Source: an uncultured Hyphomicrobiales bacterium
Lineage (GTDB): Bacteria; Pseudomonadota; Alphaproteobacteria; Rhizobiales; Devosiaceae
Assembly: GCA_903842455.1 (NCBI GenBank)
Contig: CAIMLX010000275.1
Coordinates: 1 to 36,949, forward strand
Direction: 5' to 3'
Length of the DNA stretch: 36,949 bases
In this document: one piece after another, positions 31,748 to 36,949 of the stretch
Position numbering within the stretch: the first letter of the stretch is position 1
Layout of the letters: every line of letters starts with the position of its first letter
Notes under the pieces: generated by a model
What the model was told of the DNA's origin: nothing
Database searches by the model: none
Seen by the model: the letters and a program-made list of their open reading frames with translations, nothing else
Program-made: the position numbers and the translations under genes

Positions 31748-32368
31748 ATGGGGGCCAAGTTCACGTCGGACGGCGATCATTCTGGATTCGGGTCAGCTGA
31801 CACCGATCAGGATGGTGGCGCGACAAATATCCACACCGGTGACGCCGGGCTGGATGTCATCGAAGTTGTCGGTGCCATCAAGTGGTTCGACGTGGGCAAG
31901 GGGTTCGGTTTCATCGTCCCCGACGATGGTCGGGCCGATGTCCTGCTGCATGTCACCTGCCTGAGGCGCGACGGCTACCAGACGGCCTATGAGGGCGCCC
32001 GCGTCGTTTGCGAGGCGCTGGCCCGTCCGGGCGGCCTGCAGGCGTTCCGTATCCTGTCGATGGACGAATCGACGGCCAAGCACCCCACGCAGATGCCAGC
32101 GCCGCGCACCCACGTCACCGTGGAGCCGACCAGCAAGCTCGAGCGGCTCGAAGTGAAGTGGTTCAACCGGATCCGCGGCTTCGGCTTCCTGTCGGCCGGC
32201 GACAGCGCCCCCGACATCTTCGTGCACATGGAAACGCTGCGGCGCTTCGGCATCACCGAGCTGCGGCCCGGCCAGCATGTGCTGGTGCGCTACGGCAATG
32301 GTCCCAAGGGGCTGATGGTCGCCGAAATCCGGCCGGATGGCTGGGGCGACGCGCCAAGCTCGCACTAG
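31748..32368 (+). CDS. Dual cold-shock-domain protein
   Basis: A 206-residue protein with two cold-shock domains. CSD1 (about 40-105) starts [20 protein letters not shown] and CSD2 (about 133-196) starts [23 protein letters not shown]-1-like (GKGFGFI / IRGFGFL) and RNP-2-like (VLLHVT / IFVHME) motifs are both present, so it should bind single-stranded RNA or DNA. Two-domain CspA-like proteins are typical of alphaproteobacteria. The N-terminal 38 residues are acidic and likely disordered. A putative structured leader precedes the gene. Start at ATG 31748 with AAGG 8 bases upstream; an in-frame start at 31694 would lie inside the leader stem-loop. Confidence 0.9.
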   Translation: MGAKFTSDGDHSGFGSADTDQDGGATNIHTGDAGLDVIEVVGAIKWFDVGKGFGFIVPDDGRADVLLHVTCLRRDGYQTAYEGARVVCEALARPGGLQAFRILSMDESTAKHPTQMPAPRTHVTVEPTSKLERLEVKWFNRIRGFGFLSAGDSAPDIFVHMETLRRFGITELRPGQHVLVRYGNGPKGLMVAEIRPDGWGDAPSSH

Positions 32369-32376
32369 GCTGCGCC

Positions 32377-32772
32377 TTGAACAGGTACTGGCTGCTTGGC
32401 GGCCTGGTGATTCTGGCTGGCGCCGGGGTTGTCGGCTGGTTGAATGCCGGTGCACAGGTGCAACTGGTCGATGCCCTGATCCTCGCCGATACCACCACGC
32501 CGGGCTGCGACGGGGCAGGGCAGGTTCACCTGCTGATCCGCAACGCGGCCGAGCGGCCGATGGCCAGGGTCGATGGCGTCCTGTCAGTGGCCAGCCAGGA
32601 CGCGCAGCCAACGCCAATCGGCAATTTCGAGGTCACCGGCCCGATCAGCGCGGGCGGCAGCAAGGAAGCCTGTGCGACGGTGGACGAGAGCCTGCTCCCG
32701 CCCGGCGATCGCGTGACACTGCTTGTGCTGGCACGCGCCACAGCGATCGAGTTCGCGCCTGCGTCGCCCTAG
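32377..32772 (+). CDS. Small membrane-anchored protein of unknown function
   Basis: A 131-residue protein: MNRYWLLGGLVILAGAGVVG is a membrane anchor or uncleaved signal. It is followed by a region that looks like a beta-sandwich and contains two cysteines (CDGAGQVHLLIRN and SKEACATVDES) that may form a disulfide outside the cytoplasm. I do not recognise the family. The TTG at 32377 is chosen as start because it gives the anchor directly at the N-terminus; the ribosome site is weak. It follows the cold-shock gene by 8 bases and may be in the same transcript. Confidence 0.55.
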   Translation: MNRYWLLGGLVILAGAGVVGWLNAGAQVQLVDALILADTTTPGCDGAGQVHLLIRNAAERPMARVDGVLSVASQDAQPTPIGNFEVTGPISAGGSKEACATVDESLLPPGDRVTLLVLARATAIEFAPASP

Positions 32773-32855
32773 GCGCGATGCACCACAACGTGCTTTCTCC
32801 TCTGGCCCGGTCCGCATTATGATCGGGCGCACCATCACCAAAGTTGACGCTCCTC

Positions 32856-33305
32856 ATGCACATCCTGCGCACCCTCATCGCCCCGCTGGCGGCACTCCTG
32901 CTGCTGACGTTCGCGGCTCTCGCCGACGACGGCAAGCTCACCATCGCCAGTGCCACCGGCGATCACGCATTCGCTGTCGAAGTGGTCGATACTAACGAGA
33001 CGCGGGCCCAGGGGCTGATGTTCCGCACCGAGCTCGCGCCCGACGCAGGCATGCTGTTCGATTTCAAGGAGAGCCGCCGTGTCAGCTTCTGGATGCAAAA
33101 CACGCTCATTCCCCTCGACATGATGTTCATCCGCGCCGATGGGACCATCGCCAACATTCACGTCAACGCGCGGCCGCTCGATCCCACCTCGATTCCATCG
33201 GACGGGGCAGTGCAGTACGTGCTGGAGATTGCGGGAGGCCGCTCGGTGGAACTGGGCATTGTCGCCGGCGACAAGGTCGTGCACGACCGGATTGCTCGCC
33301 CCTGA
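32856..33305 (+). CDS. DUF192 periplasmic protein
   Basis: A 149-residue protein. A Sec signal (MHILRTLIAPLAALLLLTFA) is followed by the DUF192 core: RAQGLMFRTELAPDAGMLFD, SFWMQNTLIPLDMMFIRADG and VQYVLEIAGGRSVELGIVAG. The W-M-x-N-T and L-E motifs are the family's hallmarks. DUF192 proteins are small beta-barrel-like secreted proteins of unknown function. The ATG at 32856 is preferred over a TTG 4 codons upstream. The gene converges with the hemolysin III gene, 5 bases apart. Confidence 0.9.
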   Translation: MHILRTLIAPLAALLLLTFAALADDGKLTIASATGDHAFAVEVVDTNETRAQGLMFRTELAPDAGMLFDFKESRRVSFWMQNTLIPLDMMFIRADGTIANIHVNARPLDPTSIPSDGAVQYVLEIAGGRSVELGIVAGDKVVHDRIARP

Positions 33306-33310
33306 GGTGT

Positions 33311-33997
33311 CTACAGTCGGCTCAGCACCATGCAGTCGAGCACGGCGACGAGGTGCAGGCTGGCGCCGACCACCACGAAGCCGTGCCACAGGGCGTTGTG
33401 AAAGGTGAGCTTTTCCCACAGGTGGAAGATCACGCCGACGCTGTAGGTCACGCCACCGGCCACCAGCAGCCAGAGCGAAACCGGGGGCAGGTGCGCGGCG
33501 AGGCCTTGCAGCATCAACACGCCGCTCCAGCCGATGCCGAGGTAGAGGATTATGGCGCCGCGGCCGAAGCGCTGCGGCACCAGCAGCTTCAGCAGCATGC
33601 CGGTCAGCGCCGCACCCCAGATCAGCACCCCGAGCCCGATGTTGAACGGCGTGGCGCCGAGCAGCACCAGGAACGGTGTGTAGGTACCGGCGATGAACAG
33701 GAAGATCGCCGCCTGGTCGAGCCGCGCCAACGTGCGCTTGGCGCGCGCGTCGATCGGGCAGAGGTTGAAGGCGAGCGAAATGCCGAGCACCGCCAGCAGC
33801 GAGCCGACATAGAGCACCAGCGCTGGCAGTTCCTCGGGAGCCGTCTCGTAGGCGGCGAACGACAGCAGCACCGCGCCGAGTGCCACAGCTACCAGAATGC
33901 CTACCCCGTGCACGATGCCGTCGGCGACCAGTTCGGCCATGCTGAAAGGGCGGCCACGGGTCCACCAGGTTCGGGCAATAACGGCGTCGGGCGGCAC
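33311..33997 (-). CDS. Hemolysin III family (PAQR) membrane protein
   Basis: A 228-residue protein with seven membrane helices. The PAQR/HlyIII signature runs from FSMAELVADGIVHGVGILVA (His in the HG motif) to SLAFNLCPIDARAKRTLARL, then AGTYTPFLVL and the last helices with FHLWEKLTFHNALWHGFVVV, which supply the remaining metal-site histidines. One difference from the usual D-H-A-A-I-F motif is Gln in place of His (LDQAAIF). Bacterial members are not proven hemolysins. The GTG at 33997 has GGAG 8 bases before it; a TTG 6 codons earlier has no ribosome site. Confidence 0.87.
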   Translation of the reverse strand: MPPDAVIARTWWTRGRPFSMAELVADGIVHGVGILVAVALGAVLLSFAAYETAPEELPALVLYVGSLLAVLGISLAFNLCPIDARAKRTLARLDQAAIFLFIAGTYTPFLVLLGATPFNIGLGVLIWGAALTGMLLKLLVPQRFGRGAIILYLGIGWSGVLMLQGLAAHLPPVSLWLLVAGGVTYSVGVIFHLWEKLTFHNALWHGFVVVGASLHLVAVLDCMVLSRL

Positions 33998-34075
33998 TAG
34001 CGAGGCTCCATGCAAGAAAGTTGTGACAATCCCGTCATCCGGCCGTCACAGTCAACCCATTCGCCTCCACCTCGC

Positions 34076-34099
34076 TTGACACGTAACGCTCTTGTTACG
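34076..34099 (+). promoter_or_regulatory. -35-like element and inverted repeat upstream of the ArsR gene
   Basis: TTGACA (34076-34081) is directly followed by CGTAAC-GCTCTT-GTTACG (34082-34099), a perfect inverted repeat with 6-base arms. A convincing -10 at 17 bases is not seen. The repeat lies between the -35 and the coding start, where bound ArsR would block transcription. Confidence 0.45.
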
Positions 34100-34132
34100 A
34101 CCGTCTAGGTCCTGGGTAGTGGGCGCGTTGTG

Positions 34133-34630
34133 ATGAGTCTCGTCGATCTGTTTTCGGCCCTGGCCGACCCAACCCGTTGCCGGGTGGTGGAAATGCTGCA
34201 TGAGCGGTCGCGTCCGGTGCACGAACTGGCCGCGGCCTTCGACATCTCGCGCCCCGCCATCAGCCGGCACCTGAAGGTGCTGAAAGACGCCGGGCTGGTG
34301 GTCGAGGAAAAGACCGGGCGCGAGAACGTCTATTCGCTGCAGCGCGCCCAATTGCAGCCGATGCAGGATTGGCTGGAAAAGCACCGGACCGCCCGGGCGT
34401 CGAAGAAGGCCGGCAAGGCAAAGAGCATTGTCGACGCGGTGGTGGTGGCGCCAGAGCCCGCTGTCGCCAGTGCCGCGCCCGAAGCGGTTGCGCCGGCGCC
34501 CGTAGTGGACCTGCCCATCACCATTGCCGCTATCGATGCCGACAAGCCAAAACGCCGTCCGCAGCTGCCCCGTGAGGTCATCCCGCCGCCGCCCGTCCCC
34601 GCGCCGCAACTGTCGTTCTTCGACCTCTAG
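34133..34630 (+). CDS. ArsR-family regulator with long Pro/Ala-rich tail and C-terminal clamp-like motif
   Basis: A 165-residue protein. Residues 1 to about 85 are a winged-helix ArsR domain (LFSALADPTRCRVVEMLHER, then ISRPAISRHLKVLKDAGLVV). No metal-binding cysteine cluster is present. The remaining 75 residues are low-complexity and rich in Ala, Pro and Val, with basic KPKRRPQLPRE near the end, and the protein ends QLSFFDL. This last heptapeptide resembles the QL[SD]LF sliding-clamp-binding motif. Usual ArsR proteins have about 100 residues. A GTG lies one codon before the ATG. The stop overlaps the convergent ElyC-like gene by 4 bases. Confidence 0.8.
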   Translation: MSLVDLFSALADPTRCRVVEMLHERSRPVHELAAAFDISRPAISRHLKVLKDAGLVVEEKTGRENVYSLQRAQLQPMQDWLEKHRTARASKKAGKAKSIVDAVVVAPEPAVASAAPEAVAPAPVVDLPITIAAIDADKPKRRPQLPREVIPPPPVPAPQLSFFDL

Positions 34631-35424
34631 GGCAGGGGCCCCGGCAGCGGTTCGTCGATGCGGCCGGTAAGGTAGTAGCCGACGAGACCGATCCATTCGC
34701 GCAGCGCAACATTGCTGGTGACGAGGTTCTCGGCGATCTCATCCAGCTTGATGCCGAACTGCTCGTTGCCGGCCGCGAGGTAGTCTGCCGGCCACGGCAC
34801 GACCGGAAATTCGGCACGGCGGAACAGCCCGACTGAGCGGGGCATATGGAAGGCGGAGGTGACCAGAAGCCAGGTCTCCCCGGGCTTCGGCGCGGCGAGC
34901 GCCCGGGCGTTGATGGCGTTCTCTTCGGTATTGCGCGACTGGCCCTCGAGGATCAGCCGCTCGGGCGCGATGCCGAAGTCGGTGAAGAAGCGGGCTCCCG
35001 CCTCGGCCTCGGATTCCCGGCCGCTCAGCAGGGCCGAACCGCCGCCGGCGATAAGGACGCGGGCCTCGGGGTGGCGTAACGCGAGGCGCAGCGCCTCGAC
35101 GAAGCGGTCGCCGGAGCGGCCGAGTTCCCAGCCGCCGCGGACGTTGTTCACGCCGGTATCCATGCCGCCGCCCAGCACCACGATCCCGTCGATCAGGGCC
35201 GGTTCGACCGGCCGCGCGAAGCGGCTCTCTAGCGGAGTGATGGTCAGGTAACCGAAGCTGGTGAAACTGAAAAGCGCCAGCAGCAGCGTGGCGGCTGTCA
35301 CCGCAGCAGCGGCGAGCCGGCGCCGCTTCAGCGCCATCAGCAGCAGCCCCAGCACCAGCAGCAGCGCCACCAGCGACACCGGCTGCGCGATCGTCCAGAA
35401 GATTCGGGTGAGAAGCGGAAACAT
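34627..35424 (-). CDS. ElyC/YdcF-like DUF218 membrane protein
   Basis: A 265-residue inner-membrane protein. Two N-terminal membrane helices (about residues 12-32 and 38-58) are followed by the DUF218 domain: IDGIVVLGGGMDTGVNN, ARVLIAGGGSALLSGRESEA, RLILEGQSRNTEENAINARA and VTSAFHMPRSVGLFRRA. ElyC in E. coli affects peptidoglycan precursor and envelope integrity at low temperature; YdcF-like proteins are less understood. The role here is not certain. Upstream of its start, at 35486-35533, is a tRNA-Arg 3' half. Confidence 0.9.
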   Translation of the reverse strand: MFPLLTRIFWTIAQPVSLVALLLVLGLLLMALKRRRLAAAAVTAATLLLALFSFTSFGYLTITPLESRFARPVEPALIDGIVVLGGGMDTGVNNVRGGWELGRSGDRFVEALRLALRHPEARVLIAGGGSALLSGRESEAEAGARFFTDFGIAPERLILEGQSRNTEENAINARALAAPKPGETWLLVTSAFHMPRSVGLFRRAEFPVVPWPADYLAAGNEQFGIKLDEIAENLVTSNVALREWIGLVGYYLTGRIDEPLPGPLP

Positions 35425-35485
35425 GCTGACGACCCGGTTCGGTGCATCAAGCCACTGCCCTCAGCACGCCAGATGCTCGGAAAAC

Positions 35486-35533
35486 TTGGTGACCTCGGGT
35501 GGATTCGAACCACCGACCAACAGCTTAGAAGAC
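35486..35533 (-). other. Attachment site: 3' half of tRNA-Arg (TCT)
   Basis: On the minus strand the sequence reads from an anticodon loop CTTCTAA, then GCTGTTGGTCG, T-arm GGTGGTTCGAATCCACC, acceptor strand CGAGGTC and an encoded ACCA. The 5' half needed to pair (an acceptor GACCTCG and matching D-arm) is absent: the bases on the other side are unrelated, so this is not a functional tRNA. With a tyrosine integrase 165 bases away it is best read as the attachment site of an integrated element, with crossover in the anticodon loop. Confidence 0.75.
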
Positions 35534-35698
35534 TGCTGTGTGGCACTAACGACCCGTCACCCTCCCGAACGTACATCAAATGGGGAACTGGCGCCAGAGT
35601 AGCGGTTTCAGCGGATCGTTAGCCCTTGTTACTCACGCAACGTATCGCTACCTATCGTGTCGGATGTTTACCCCTGCGGTACCCGACGAGGTGGATGA

Positions 35699-36949
35699 AT
35701 GGCTACAAAGCCCCTTACGGTGAGGGGGATCGACGCGCTCAAACCGGGAGAGACCCGAGTTGAGGTTTCCGATGGCGCTGTCGGTGGATTGTTCCTCGTT
35801 GTCCAGCCGTCCGGCCTGAAGAGCTGGGCCTTTCGCTACCGGTCTCCGGTCGATGGGCGGGCAAGGAAGTTTACAATCGGCTCCTACCCGGCTTTCGGCC
35901 TCGTTGACGCACGTGACGAGGCCGCTGAGGCAGCGCGTTCCGTCAAGCGCGGAGTCGACCCGGCCGATGCCCGCAAGGCCGTCAAGGCCAAGGCGGCGGA
36001 TACCTCCGATTTGGTCGACAGGCTGCTGGACGATTTTATCACGCGGCACGTCGACGCCAAGCTTCGACCGTCCAGTGCCGCTGAGGCCAAGCGGCTGATC
36101 GGAACTATCGTTCGCCCAGCGTGGGGTGCCCTGAAAATTCAATCGCTTAGGCGGCGTGACGTTGTTGCGCTGCTGGATGAGATCGTAGATCGCGGTGCGC
36201 CGGTCACCGCCAATCGGGTGCTGGCTTTGGTGCGCAAGTTCGGCAATTGGTGCGTCGAACGGAGCATCATTGAGGTCTCCCCCGTAGCCGGCGTCAAGGC
36301 TCCCTCGGAGGAAGTCTCGCGCGACCGGGTTCTTTCCTATGAAGAAATCCGATGGCTGTGGATGGCGACTGAGCCGGCGGGTCCCTTCAACGCGGTGGTT
36401 AGGCTCCTGCTGCTGACTGGGCAGCGCAGAAGCGAGGTCGGCGGCCTAACCGACGGCGAGCTGCACCTCGGCGTTGCACCGAACTGGTTGATCCCGGCTG
36501 TGCGTACCAAGAATGGCCGGGCACATACCGTACCGCTCAGCCCGCTGGCGCGGGAGGTCCTTGCCAACGTGCCCCGGATTGACGGCTCCGGCTTGCTCTT
36601 TACCACCGACGGCCGGGTGCCGATCTCGGGCTGGTCGAAAGGAAAGGCGGCCTTGGATCGGAGGATGCTTGAGGTCGCTCAGGCTGAGGCGCGGGAGCGC
36701 GGCATCGACCCCGCCAACATCCAGCTCACCGACTGGCGGCTACACGACCTACGCCGAACGGCGGCGAGCGGCATGGCACGGCTCAGTCATCCGATCCATG
36801 TCGTCGAAGCCGTCCTCAACCACAAGAGCGGCGTGCTGAGCGGTGTCGCCGCGATCTACAATCGGCACGACTATCTCTTGGAAAAGACGCGCGCGCTGGA
36901 AAGCTGGGCCGGTGCGGTAGCTGACATCGTGCGTGGTGAATTCCGCTCC
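35699..36949 (+). CDS. Tyrosine site-specific integrase (DUF4102/P4 type), runs off the window
   Basis: An open frame of 417 codons without stop to the window end; the protein is near its full length (about 400-430). Residues 1-95 are the DUF4102 arm-binding domain (SDGAVGGLFLVVQPSGLKSW, then TIGSYPAFGLVDARDEAAEA), followed by a core-binding domain and a catalytic domain. The active-site residues are all present: Arg243 (TGQRRSE), Lys271 (RTKNGR), His349 and Arg352 (HDLRRTAASGMARL), His375 (VLNHKSG) and Tyr387 (AAIYNRHDYLLEK). It should cut and rejoin DNA at the adjacent tRNA-Arg attachment site. The start has GAGGTGG 4-10 bases upstream. The gene reads into the element, to the right. Confidence 0.93.
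   Translation, partial: MATKPLTVRGIDALKPGETRVEVSDGAVGGLFLVVQPSGLKSWAFRYRSPVDGRARKFTIGSYPAFGLVDARDEAAEAARSVKRGVDPADARKAVKAKAADTSDLVDRLLDDFITRHVDAKLRPSSAAEAKRLIGTIVRPAWGALKIQSLRRRDVVALLDEIVDRGAPVTANRVLALVRKFGNWCVERSIIEVSPVAGVKAPSEEVSRDRVLSYEEIRWLWMATEPAGPFNAVVRLLLLTGQRRSEVGGLTDGELHLGVAPNWLIPAVRTKNGRAHTVPLSPLAREVLANVPRIDGSGLLFTTDGRVPISGWSKGKAALDRRMLEVAQAEARERGIDPANIQLTDWRLHDLRRTAASGMARLSHPIHVVEAVLNHKSGVLSGVAAIYNRHDYLLEKTRALESWAGAVADIVRGEFRS

Noticed and set aside
35486-35580. A complete tRNA-Arg gene
   Set aside because: The acceptor 5' strand and D-arm cannot be found; only the 3' half from the anticodon loop on is tRNA-like.

Overview
The window is a GC-rich alphaproteobacterial chromosome segment, most probably from the order Hyphomicrobiales (a Devosia-like genome would fit; this assignment is inference). 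The evidence is the gene content and order: an alaC-hom-glpX-recJ series, a COX15-type heme A synthase followed by rplM-rpsI, a DUF2842 gene, dual cold-shock-domain and Tim44-domain proteins, and FitA/FitB-type toxin-antitoxin genes. Most genes look like vertically inherited core genes. The accessory parts are the left edge, several intergenic elements, one probable small insertion, and an integrase at the right edge.

Layout. 1-4223 is the edge of an exopolysaccharide locus: a partial GT4 glycosyltransferase, an outer-membrane export lipoprotein, a Wzc/GumC-like chain-length protein with a decayed kinase domain, and a polysaccharide deacetylase. 4268-6811 carries DUF2842, heme A synthase and ribosomal proteins L13/S9 with a clear promoter and terminator. 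6811-10272 has a DUF2264 protein, a GT4 glycosyltransferase, a small cytochrome c and a tandem YegP-like protein. 10620-19207 is the alaC...hom-glpX...recJ block, interrupted between alaC and hom by an orphan siderophore-binding protein and a FitAB-like toxin-antitoxin pair, and between glpX and recJ by a Tim44-domain gene. 19351-21549 has cyclopropane fatty acid synthase, an inverted-repeat element, an ABM monooxygenase and a small unknown protein. 21653-25535 is a complete iron-complex ABC importer operon (binding protein, two permeases, ATPase) with a candidate RirA-type site. 25537-28375 holds an ArsR/SRPBCC pair and two divergent transglutaminase-like genes. 28362-29955 holds a GT-like orphan gene flanked by an intact ridA and a ridA 3'-end remnant. 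30031-30507 has two tRNA-Glu genes. 30567-35424 holds a DUF882 lipoprotein, glyoxalase I, a dual cold-shock protein, a small membrane protein, DUF192, hemolysin III, an ArsR regulator and an ElyC/YdcF-like protein. 35486-36949 is the left end of an integrated element: a tRNA-Arg 3'-half as attachment site, then a tyrosine integrase that runs off the window.

The observation I would check first is the homoserine dehydrogenase. Its reading frame carries an extra N-terminal segment of about 60 residues that reads like an XRE-type helix-turn-helix, in front of a normal catalytic part and ACT domain. Three alternating half-sites lie directly upstream of the gene. Together they suggest, as a hypothesis, a threonine-pathway enzyme that doubles as its own DNA-binding regulator. 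Other notable points are a pseudokinase Wzc, a structured 5' leader on the dual cold-shock gene, an ArsR protein with a clamp-binding-like C-terminal tail, and an anticodon-loop integration site.
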